NCBI GenBank assembly: GCA_034927345.1
Contig: JAYFQE010000009.1
Coordinates: 106,328 to 170,327, forward strand
DNA from: JAYFQE01 sp034927345
Lineage (GTDB): Bacteria > Bacillota > Clostridia > Saccharofermentanales > UBA5734
Direction: 5' to 3'
DNA: 64,000 nucleotides
Made by a program: the position numbers and the translations under genes. Each line of letters starts with the position of its first letter. Positions within the stretch are counted from its first letter, which is position 1. Below are positions 16,875-24,389 of the stretch, one piece after another. Under the pieces are notes generated by a model. That model ran no database searches. It had not been told where the DNA came from and worked only from the letters and a program-made list of their open reading frames with translations.

Positions 16875-17942
16875 TTACCAGTTCTGTTCCTGGATCAGAC
16901 TGCCGATGTCGGCGGCCATCTGCCGGCGTGAAGGCCCGAAGCCTTCGTCCAGGTCGGACAGCTGCCGCAAGGCGTCGGCTAATTCCGCCGAATGAAAACG
17001 GCAGCCGGTAAACAACGCCGGCAATTCGGCGATCAAATCACAGTCCAGGGCATCGGAATACGCTTTGGCCTGCCGGACCATCCCTTTGTCGATCCGGAAT
17101 CCCAACTGTAAAAGCCCCCAATCAAATTTACGCTCTACGGCGGCGTCGAAAGCTAAAGACTCGCCGTACCGCCACTCCCAAGATGCATAATGATCATGAA
17201 GCTCCTTCAAACGGGCATTGGCGCGGTATATCGTGTCGTCTGCCCGGATGATGTCGTTCCCGGCGCCCCCGGATACGGCATAATGCCGGATAAAGGCTTG
17301 TTCCATGGCCTGATCCAATGAGGCGATGGTTATATCGGGATTCAGGACCTGCAGATTTGTGATGCGCGACTGGACGGAACTGACGCCCTTGGCTTGCAGC
17401 TTTGCCGGCGACACGGTTAGATAGCGGGCAACGCGGCTGAATTCGGAATGGACCAGCAAGGTGCCGTGATGCAGGCCGACTGCTTTGCGCAGGCTGAAGG
17501 CATTCCCGGAGAACTTGAGCCCGTTGGCCAGAATATCGTTGCGGCCGGAACGTTCGGCCTGAATGCCCTGGCTGGCGACAGCTTCCAGAATCATATCGAA
17601 ATTGTGATCCAGATTGAATTGGCTGCGCGGCAGGATCAAGGAGAAATTCAAGTTGCCCAGGTCATGGAAAACGGCGCCGCCGCCGGTGCTGCGCCTGGCC
17701 AGCCGGCCGCCTTCGGCCTCGAGCTGGCCGGTCAGACATTCGGCCCAGGCATTCTGATTGCGGCCGATGACGACTGTGTTGTCATTTTGCCAGAGATAGA
17801 GAATAGCCTGTAATTCGGCGGCCGGATCCTGACTGCCAGGCGATTGGTTATGTTGGGCCAGCTGCTCCATTAAAAATTCTTCCAAGGCCAGATTGAACCA
17901 GGGATCATGTTGTGTGGCGTGAATAATAAGCGTATGCGTCAT
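16875..17942 (-). CDS. lplA: Lipoate-protein ligase A
   Basis: The 355-residue enzyme activates free lipoate with ATP and attaches it to a lipoyl-domain lysine. The lipoate site RRSTGGGAVFHDLGN and the catalytic Lys in LKFSGNAF are visible, and AKGVSSVQSRITNL follows as in LplA. The C-terminal accessory domain is present. It lies 29 bases after the DeoR gene in one minus-strand operon that diverges from the dehydrogenase-complex operon, whose E2 has one lipoyl domain. Its likely job is to lipoylate that E2. This implies that the cell scavenges lipoate; no lipA or lipB is seen here. Confidence 0.92.
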   Translation of the reverse strand: MTHTLIIHATQHDPWFNLALEEFLMEQLAQHNQSPGSQDPAAELQAILYLWQNDNTVVIGRNQNAWAECLTGQLEAEGGRLARRSTGGGAVFHDLGNLNFSLILPRSQFNLDHNFDMILEAVASQGIQAERSGRNDILANGLKFSGNAFSLRKAVGLHHGTLLVHSEFSRVARYLTVSPAKLQAKGVSSVQSRITNLQVLNPDITIASLDQAMEQAFIRHYAVSGGAGNDIIRADDTIYRANARLKELHDHYASWEWRYGESLAFDAAVERKFDWGLLQLGFRIDKGMVRQAKAYSDALDCDLIAELPALFTGCRFHSAELADALRQLSDLDEGFGPSRRQMAADIGSLIQEQNW

Positions 17943-17971
17943 GTGAACCTCCTGAAGGCCGCCGGGAAAAC

Positions 17972-18730
17972 CTAAACGAGCAGAACATGGGCCTGTTTGG
18001 CCGCCTTTTGGTAATCGTCCGGCAAGGGCTGATCGCTGATCAGCGCATATAGATTCTGCAGCCGGGCGAAGGTATAGGGCATGCCGGTATTGATCTTGCT
18101 GGAGTCGATCAACATGACAACCTGCCTGGCCCGGTGGACGATCAGCCGCTTCAATTCGGCTTCATAATAATCGCCGCAGGTGAATCCGTTGTCCAATGAA
18201 AATGCGCTGGCAGCGATGAACGCCAGATCAATATTCAGAGATTTGACATAATCAGTGGCGTTGAAGCCTGAAAGGGTCAATGTATCGCGATTCAACTGGC
18301 CGCCGGTCAAGTTGATTTTAACATTTGGATTTTTAACCAGTTCCAGGGCTATGTTTGGCGCCGGCGTCAACACAAACACATTTTGGTCCGGCAGCCGCTG
18401 GGCCAGACACATGCAGGTCGTGCCGGAATCGATATAGATCGAACGTCCCGGCGAGACCAGCGTGACGGCTTTGTCGGCAATACTCAGTTTGGCCACCGTA
18501 TTCTCGGCTTGCCGCTGAGTATAGGCCGCTTCCTTGAGCATCGACAAGTGCGCCAGAGATTTGGCGCCGCCGCGGATCCGGATGATGCGCCCCTGGTGCT
18601 CCAGATTTTCAAGATCACGGCGCAAGGTCATACTGGATACATCAGGATAACGGAGTTCCAGTTCCTGAAGCCGGACCTCGCCTTTGGATTGTATATATTG
18701 GTTCATATCGTCACGTCGATCGACTGGCAT
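17972..18730 (-). CDS. DeoR-family transcriptional regulator
   Basis: A 252-residue repressor with an N-terminal helix-turn-helix (VRLQELELRYPDVSSMTLRRDLENL, here given for its SSMTLRRD recognition part) and a C-terminal sugar-phosphate-sensing domain (IDSGTTCMCLAQRLP). GGAGG precedes the ATG. DeoR proteins usually repress catabolic operons and are released by a phosphorylated sugar. It diverges from the 19.1-26.9 kb dehydrogenase operon, whose promoter carries direct repeats of TGAACAG, so it most likely controls that operon and itself. Ligand unknown; a rhamnose or sorbose pathway sugar phosphate is a reasonable guess. Confidence 0.88.
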   Translation of the reverse strand: MPVDRRDDMNQYIQSKGEVRLQELELRYPDVSSMTLRRDLENLEHQGRIIRIRGGAKSLAHLSMLKEAAYTQRQAENTVAKLSIADKAVTLVSPGRSIYIDSGTTCMCLAQRLPDQNVFVLTPAPNIALELVKNPNVKINLTGGQLNRDTLTLSGFNATDYVKSLNIDLAFIAASAFSLDNGFTCGDYYEAELKRLIVHRARQVVMLIDSSKINTGMPYTFARLQNLYALISDQPLPDDYQKAAKQAHVLLV

Positions 18731-18873
18731 AAATTACCTCCGGATAATAAGGCGAAAAAGTATGTTAACTTTACAAGCGATTTTATCATAGCACAGCCTT
18801 TTCCAGAATTCAAGAATCGGCTGAGAAATGAAAAATTTTGTGCTTAACCCTGAAATAAGGGCGTTTCAAGAAT

Positions 18874-18994
18874 TGTTCATTTTATGGATATCGGAAAAAT
18901 CAACAGGATAATGTAAATTCAGGAGTGATAATTTCGTGAGAATATTTAACATTTAACTGTTAACAATGAACAGATATATGCTATAATTGAACAG
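18874..18994 (+). promoter_or_regulatory. Divergent control region: promoter plus TGAACAG repeats
   Basis: TATAAT (18982-18987) follows TTAACA (18960-18965) at 16 bases, reading toward the dehydrogenase operon. TGAACAG occurs at 18967-18973 and 18988-18994, exactly 21 bases apart, flanking the -10 box. An inverted TGTTCA lies at 18874-18879. Direct repeats two helical turns apart suit a DeoR-type repressor blocking the promoter. The rest of the 350-base gap is AT-rich and holds no gene I can support. Confidence 0.6.
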
Positions 18995-19082
18995 AAATAA
19001 TGGATCCAGGCAACAATCAGGATCAATGGACCTTATTATCCGTACTGTAATGAGCCCCGGGTAGTTGGGCAGAGGAGGCAAA

Positions 19083-20348
19083 ATGAAAACCAAAGCAGTC
19101 AGATTATATGGAAAAGAAGACTTGCGGCTGGAAGAATTCGAGCTGCCGTCGATTAAAGATGGCGAAATCCTGGCTAAAATCATATCCGACAGCATTTGCA
19201 TGTCATCGTACAAAGCGGCCATGCAGGGCGCCGACCACAAGCGGGTGCCTAAAGATGTGGCGACAAATCCGGTTATCATCGGCCATGAGTTCTGCGGCGA
19301 AATTGTCAAGGTCGGCAGCCGCTGGGCCGACCAATTCAAAGCGGGCGACCGCTTCTCGATCCAGCCGGCCATCAACGACCCGGCCAATGTATACGCCGCG
19401 CCGGGCTATTCTTTTGCCCATATCGGCGGCGCAGCCACATATATCATCATCCCGGAAATTGTCATGTCACGCGGCTGCCTGCTCCAGTATAAAGGCTCGG
19501 CCTTCTACTTCGGCTCTTTGTCGGAGCCGATGTCCTGCATCGTCGGCGGTTTCCATGTCAATTATCACACCACGCCGGGTAACTATCAGCATCACATGGG
19601 CATTGTCGAAGGCGGCAACATGGCTTTGCTCGCCGGCGTAGGCCCCATGGGCCTGGGCGCCATCGATTATGCGATCCATAATCCGCGCCGGCCTGCCCTC
19701 CTGGTTGTAACCGATATCGATGAAACCCGGCTGGCCCGCGCAGCGTCGCTCTATACGCCGGAAGAAGCCGCCCGCAACGGCGTCCGCCTGATGTATGTCA
19801 ATACCAGCGGCGTTGAAGATGTCCCGGCGAAATTACTTGAACTGGCCGGCGGCAAAGGCTATAACGATGTTTATGTCTATGCGCCGGTATCCGCTGTCGT
19901 CGAACAGGCCGGCAAGATTCTCGGCTACGACGGCTGCCTGAATTTCTTTGCCGGACCGACCAATCCCGCTTTTTCAGCTCCGTATAATTTCTATAATGTC
20001 CATTATAATAACACCCATGTTGCCGGCAACAGCGGCGGCACAACCGAGGATCTGATCGAGGCTCTCGATATGATGACCCGCGGCGTCGTGAATCCGTCAT
20101 CAATGATCACCCATGTCGGCGGCCTGGACAGCGTTGTGGAAACCACGTTGAATCTGCCGAAGATTCCCGGCGGCAAGAAACTGATCTATACACAGATCAG
20201 CATGCCTTTGACCGCTATTGCCGATTTCCGCAAATTGGGTGAAACCCAGCCGGTTTTCCGGCATCTGGCCGATCTGGTCGAAAAGAATAACGGTCTCTGG
20301 AATACGGAAGCCGAACAATATCTGCTGGCTCACGCCACAGCTATTTAA
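19083..20348 (+). CDS. Zinc-dependent alcohol dehydrogenase, L-sorbose-1-phosphate reductase-like
   Basis: The protein is about 421 residues, larger than ordinary medium-chain dehydrogenases (about 350). GHEFCGEIVKVG carries the catalytic-zinc His-Glu, and CMSSYKAAMQG supplies the zinc Cys. The nucleotide fold is at AGVGPMGLGAIDYA. The four-Cys structural zinc loop of classical alcohol dehydrogenases is missing; that stretch reads QPAINDPANVYAAPGYSF. Overall features resemble SorE-type L-sorbose-1-phosphate reductases. It probably interconverts a ketose and a polyol, or their phosphates. It is the first gene of the divergent operon, with GAGG before the ATG. The neighbouring SDR may act on the same polyol. 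Confidence 0.75.
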   Translation: MKTKAVRLYGKEDLRLEEFELPSIKDGEILAKIISDSICMSSYKAAMQGADHKRVPKDVATNPVIIGHEFCGEIVKVGSRWADQFKAGDRFSIQPAINDPANVYAAPGYSFAHIGGAATYIIIPEIVMSRGCLLQYKGSAFYFGSLSEPMSCIVGGFHVNYHTTPGNYQHHMGIVEGGNMALLAGVGPMGLGAIDYAIHNPRRPALLVVTDIDETRLARAASLYTPEEAARNGVRLMYVNTSGVEDVPAKLLELAGGKGYNDVYVYAPVSAVVEQAGKILGYDGCLNFFAGPTNPAFSAPYNFYNVHYNNTHVAGNSGGTTEDLIEALDMMTRGVVNPSSMITHVGGLDSVVETTLNLPKIPGGKKLIYTQISMPLTAIADFRKLGETQPVFRHLADLVEKNNGLWNTEAEQYLLAHATAI

Positions 20349-20359
20349 GGAGGCCGGGC

Positions 20360-21472
20360 ATGGCAAATTTAGAATGGATTGAACAGGCCGGCGGCGTCAA
20401 CCGCGCCGCAGCCGCGATCGCGCCGGCTATCCGGGGATTATTCGCCGGCGGAAAACCGCTGCAGGTCGTGTTTTCTGCAGAGCAGGACAAAAAGGCCGAT
20501 ATTCACTGGCAGGCCGCTGAGTTTACAGCTTTGGACGATGTATACAGCCGGCTGCGTTCTACGGCCGCTATACCGCAAAAACCTCAATCCATAACGATTG
20601 AAGGTTTAGGCAGCTATAAGTTGAAAACCGATATCCCCGGCGCCGGCAAACGTCTGGACGGCCGTGTCTGCCTGGTAACCGGCGCCGCTCAGGGCTTCGG
20701 CGAAGGCATCGCCCGCGAATTGGCGGCGGCCGGCGCCGTTCTGGTTATTGCCGATCTGAATATCGCTTTGGCGGAAACGGTGGCCGGTTCTTTAAACGAT
20801 ACCTGGGGCGCCGGTACGGCTATCGCTTTAAAGGTTGATGTCAGCCAGGAAGAATCGGTGCAGAATTTGGTCGACGAAACCGTTCTGGCTTTCGGCGGCC
20901 TGGATCTCCTGGTCAGCAACGCCGGCGTTCTGCGTGCCGGCGGTCTTGAAGAAATGACCTTGCAGAACTTCGAGTTTGTAACCCGGATCAACTATACGGC
21001 TTTCTTCCTGGTCACCAAATACGGTTCGCGGCCGATGAAGCTGCAAGCCCGCTTTGCGCCCGATTACGCAGCCGATATCGTCCAGGTTAACTCCAAGTCC
21101 GGCCTGGAAGGCTCGAATAAGAATTTTGCTTATGCCGGCGGTAAATTCGGCGGCATCGGCCTGGTTCAGAGTTTCGCCAAGGAATTAGTCGAAGACCGGG
21201 TCAAAGTCAACGCGGTATGCCCGGGCAATTTCTATGAAGGCCCGTTATGGAGCGATCCCGAAAGAGGCTTGTTTGTCCAGTATCTGAAAGCAGGCAAGGT
21301 TCCCGGGGCGAAAACCGTTGACGATGTTTATCAGTTCTATGTGGCAAAAGTGCCGATGCGCAGAGGCTGTTCTCCGCTCGACGTCACCCGGGCCATCCTT
21401 TATTGTGTTGAACAACGTTATGAAACAGGCCAGGCCATACCGGTAACCGGCGGTCAGAATATGTTGAAATAG
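20360..21472 (+). CDS. Short-chain dehydrogenase with N-terminal extension
   Basis: The 370-residue protein has a roughly 95-residue N-terminal domain followed by a classical SDR. The NAD(P) motif TGAAQGFG lies near residue 112 and SNAGV follows. The catalytic site is Ser in NSKSG and Y-x-x-x-K in YAGGKFG. The layout resembles clostridial sorbitol-6-phosphate 2-dehydrogenases and also the C-terminal half of fused rhamnulose-1-phosphate aldolase/lactaldehyde dehydrogenases (RhaE type). A class II aldolase is encoded separately 8 kb downstream. Its gene lies 11 bases after the preceding dehydrogenase. Substrate is undecided between a hexitol phosphate and lactaldehyde. Confidence 0.78.
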   Translation: MANLEWIEQAGGVNRAAAAIAPAIRGLFAGGKPLQVVFSAEQDKKADIHWQAAEFTALDDVYSRLRSTAAIPQKPQSITIEGLGSYKLKTDIPGAGKRLDGRVCLVTGAAQGFGEGIARELAAAGAVLVIADLNIALAETVAGSLNDTWGAGTAIALKVDVSQEESVQNLVDETVLAFGGLDLLVSNAGVLRAGGLEEMTLQNFEFVTRINYTAFFLVTKYGSRPMKLQARFAPDYAADIVQVNSKSGLEGSNKNFAYAGGKFGGIGLVQSFAKELVEDRVKVNAVCPGNFYEGPLWSDPERGLFVQYLKAGKVPGAKTVDDVYQFYVAKVPMRRGCSPLDVTRAILYCVEQRYETGQAIPVTGGQNMLK

Positions 21473-21486
21473 GGAGGATATAAAAC

Positions 21487-22893
21487 ATGGCAACAGCAGT
21501 GATTATGCCCAGACAAGGGCAATCCGTGGAAAGCTGCATCATCGGTAAATGGCATAAGCAAAAGGGTGATCCGGTTCAGGTCGGCGACATCCTGTTTACT
21601 TATGAGACAGATAAGGCTACGTTTGACGAAGCGGCCAAAACCGCCGGCGTTTTACTGGACGTTTTTTTCAATGAAGGGGACGATGTCCCCTGCCTGACCA
21701 ACGTTTGCGTGATCGGCGACGCCGGCGAGAGCACGGCCGAATTCAATCCGAACGCCGGCTCGGCCCCGGCTCCTGCCGAAACCGCTCCGGCTGCCCCCGC
21801 AGCTGCGGAAGCTCCGGCTCCATCCGCCGCTGCTCCGTCCGCGGCAGCCGTATCGGGCGTTTTGCCCGAGGCGATCAGCCCGCGCGCACGCGGATTGGCC
21901 GGCCGCAGCGGCGCCGATCTGCGCCTGGCCGAGGGCAGCGGCCCGCAAGGCCGCGTCATCGAGCGCGATGTCCGTAAACTGATCAATGAGGGCAAAATGG
22001 CGACTGCCGGCGCCGGCTCATATCCGGCCGAACTGGCCGGAACCGGCATCGGAGGCCGCATTACCTCGGCCGACGTATTACACGCCGCCGCGCCTGCCGC
22101 CCCGGCCGCAGCGGCCCCCGCCGCTCCCGCGCCCGCCGCTGTTGCGCCCGCTGCTGTTGCGGACGACGCGCTGGAAAGCCGCACCGAAAAACACACCAAC
22201 ATCCGCAAGGTCATTGCCCGTTCCATGCAGGCGTCGCTGTCCAATATGGCTCAGCTGACCTTGAATACAACCTTCGACGCCACGGATATTCTTGCTCTGC
22301 GCAGCCGGCTCAAGAAAGCCGCCGAGAAAGGCTTGAACAGCGAACAGGGCTTTGCTCTGGCCGAAACGGTGCCGACCCTGAACGACATCATTCTGTATGC
22401 CGCCTCGCGGGTTCTGCTCCGTCATCCGTCCTGCAACGCTCATTATGACGATGAAAAGATGACCTTCTTTAAACATGTCAACATGGGCGTCGCGGTCGAT
22501 ACGGCGCGCGGCTTGATGGTGCCGACCGTATTTAAGGCGGACAACATGCCGCTGGCTGCCATGTCCCGCTCGGTCAAAGAATTGGCTTCGGCTTGCCAGA
22601 AGGGGACCATCAGTCCGGACGCGCTGAAAGGCGGCACATTTACCGTGACCAATCTCGGCACGCTGGATGTCGAGTCGTTCACACCGGTTATCAATCCGCC
22701 GCAAACCTGCATCCTGGGCGTCTGCACCCTGATGACTCGCGTGCGGGAGAAAGACGGCGTCATTTCCACCTATCCGGCCATGGGCTTATCACTCACTTTC
22801 GATCACCGCGCAGTCGACGGCGCGCCGGCCGCCCGGTTCCTGAAAGATCTGAAGCTCGCTCTGGAAAATTTCTCACTGATGCTGATGCAATAA
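21487..22893 (+). CDS. Dihydrolipoamide acyltransferase (E2) of a 2-oxo-acid/acetoin-type dehydrogenase complex
   Basis: The 468-residue E2 core subunit carries acyl groups on lipoate to CoA. An N-terminal lipoyl domain (residues 1-78) has the lipoylated lysine K43 in ETDKATF. An Ala/Pro linker follows. A subunit-binding domain (about residues 133-168) has SPRARGLAGRSG and GPQGRVIERDV. About 20 residues later, GTGIGGRITSADV looks like the second half of another binding domain. A second Ala/Pro linker leads to the catalytic domain (about 230-468) with the active-site His in FDHRAVDGAPA. The whole range of parts needed for a working E2 is here. Substrate (pyruvate, branched chain or acetoin) cannot be told. 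Confidence 0.92.
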   Translation: MATAVIMPRQGQSVESCIIGKWHKQKGDPVQVGDILFTYETDKATFDEAAKTAGVLLDVFFNEGDDVPCLTNVCVIGDAGESTAEFNPNAGSAPAPAETAPAAPAAAEAPAPSAAAPSAAAVSGVLPEAISPRARGLAGRSGADLRLAEGSGPQGRVIERDVRKLINEGKMATAGAGSYPAELAGTGIGGRITSADVLHAAAPAAPAAAAPAAPAPAAVAPAAVADDALESRTEKHTNIRKVIARSMQASLSNMAQLTLNTTFDATDILALRSRLKKAAEKGLNSEQGFALAETVPTLNDIILYAASRVLLRHPSCNAHYDDEKMTFFKHVNMGVAVDTARGLMVPTVFKADNMPLAAMSRSVKELASACQKGTISPDALKGGTFTVTNLGTLDVESFTPVINPPQTCILGVCTLMTRVREKDGVISTYPAMGLSLTFDHRAVDGAPAARFLKDLKLALENFSLMLMQ

Positions 22894-22960
22894 GGCCGAC
22901 GCCGGCTCCCCGGAGCCGGCCTGCCAAGATAGCTTTACAAAAAAATGGGAGGCTTAATCT

Positions 22961-24322
22961 ATGTATGATCTGATTGTGCTCGGCGGCGGACCAGGCGGTT
23001 ACCTGGCTGCCGAACGAGCCGGAGCTGCCGGTTTGTCGACGCTGCTGATCGAAAAAAACAAATTAGGCGGCGTCTGCCTGAACGAAGGATGCATTCCTTC
23101 TAAAACACTGTTGAACAGCGCGAAAATATATGACCACGCCCTGCATGGTCAAAAATACGGCGTAACGGCAGAACAGGTAAAGATCGATCAGGCGGCTGTC
23201 GTAGCCCGGAAAAACAAAGTGGTCCGCAACCTGGTCGCCGGCATCAAAGGACAGTTGAAAGCCGGTAAAGTGACGATCAAGGAAGGTTTCGGCCAGATCG
23301 TCGGCCGCGAAAACGGCGTCGTCAAAGTTTCTGTCAATGACGAAATTTTTGAGGGCAGCCGGCTGTTGATCGCCACCGGATCAGAGACCGTCGTGCCGCC
23401 GATCCCCGGCGTCAAGGAAGGCCTGGCGGACGGAACGGTGCTGACCAACCGGGAGATCCTCGACCTGCAGGAAATCCCGGCGACGCTGGCCGTTGTCGGC
23501 GGCGGCGTCATCGGCCTGGAAATGGCCTGCTATTTCCAGACTTGCGGCTCTCAGGTCACGGTCATTGAAATGCTCGACCATATTGCCGGCGCTGCCGACC
23601 GCGAGATGTCGGCGGCTCTGCAGAAAATGTTCGAGAAGCAAGGCATGGTTTTCCACCTCGGCTGCCAGGTCACCGGCATCGGCAACGGCCAAGTGACCTA
23701 TACCGACAAGGGTGAAAGCAAACAGGCTGCAGCCGCGCGCACTTTGCTCAGCGTCGGCCGCCGTCCGGTAACCCGCGGCTATGGTCTGGAAAATCTGGGC
23801 GTGCTGCTTGAGCGCGGCCATATCGTAACCGACAGCCAGGGCCTGACCAATGTGCCGGGCGTCTATGCCGTCGGCGATGTCAACGGCGTCTGGATGCTGG
23901 CTCACGCAGCTTATCGGGAAGCCGAAGTCGCGATCAATAATATCCTCGGCCGCAAAGACCGGATGCGTTATCAGGCCATGCCGTCCGTTATTTATACGAA
24001 TCCGGAAATGTCCTTTGTCGGTGAAACCGAAGAATCCTGCCGCGAAAAAGGCTTGAACTACAAGAAGGTAACGCTGCCGATGAATTACAGCGGCCGCTAC
24101 ATGGCTGAAAACGAAGGCGGCGAAGGTCTGATTAAATTGTTGATCGATAAGGACAGCGAGCGGATCCTGGGCTGCCATATGATCGGCAGCTATGCTTCGG
24201 AGATCATTCTGGCCGCCGGTTTCCTTGTGGAAACAGAAATGCGGCTGCAGGATATCAAGGAATTTGTCTTCCCTCATCCGACCGTCGGCGAAATCATCCG
24301 CGAAGCGGTGTTTCATGCCTGA
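22961..24322 (+). CDS. lpdA: Dihydrolipoamide dehydrogenase (E3)
   Basis: The 453-residue flavoprotein reoxidises dihydrolipoamide with NAD+. GGGPGGYLAAERA is the FAD site at the N-terminus. The redox disulfide GGVCLNEGCIPSK is intact. VVGGGVIGLEMA forms the NAD site and the C-terminal FPHPTVGE carries the catalytic His-Glu pair. No lipoyl domain is fused to it. GGGAGG precedes the ATG. It lies between E2 and E1 genes in one operon, so it is the dedicated E3 of that complex. Confidence 0.95.
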   Translation: MYDLIVLGGGPGGYLAAERAGAAGLSTLLIEKNKLGGVCLNEGCIPSKTLLNSAKIYDHALHGQKYGVTAEQVKIDQAAVVARKNKVVRNLVAGIKGQLKAGKVTIKEGFGQIVGRENGVVKVSVNDEIFEGSRLLIATGSETVVPPIPGVKEGLADGTVLTNREILDLQEIPATLAVVGGGVIGLEMACYFQTCGSQVTVIEMLDHIAGAADREMSAALQKMFEKQGMVFHLGCQVTGIGNGQVTYTDKGESKQAAAARTLLSVGRRPVTRGYGLENLGVLLERGHIVTDSQGLTNVPGVYAVGDVNGVWMLAHAAYREAEVAINNILGRKDRMRYQAMPSVIYTNPEMSFVGETEESCREKGLNYKKVTLPMNYSGRYMAENEGGEGLIKLLIDKDSERILGCHMIGSYASEIILAAGFLVETEMRLQDIKEFVFPHPTVGEIIREAVFHA

Positions 24323-24389
24323 ACAATTCCTGTGAAAACAGCGGCGTTCCCGATACGGGACACCAGCTACAGTGGAGGTATAAGAGACC

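Noticed and set aside
21600..22244. Long open frames opposite the E2 gene
   Set aside because: They arise from the GC-rich Ala/Pro linkers on the other strand and lack ribosome binding sites and any recognisable domain.
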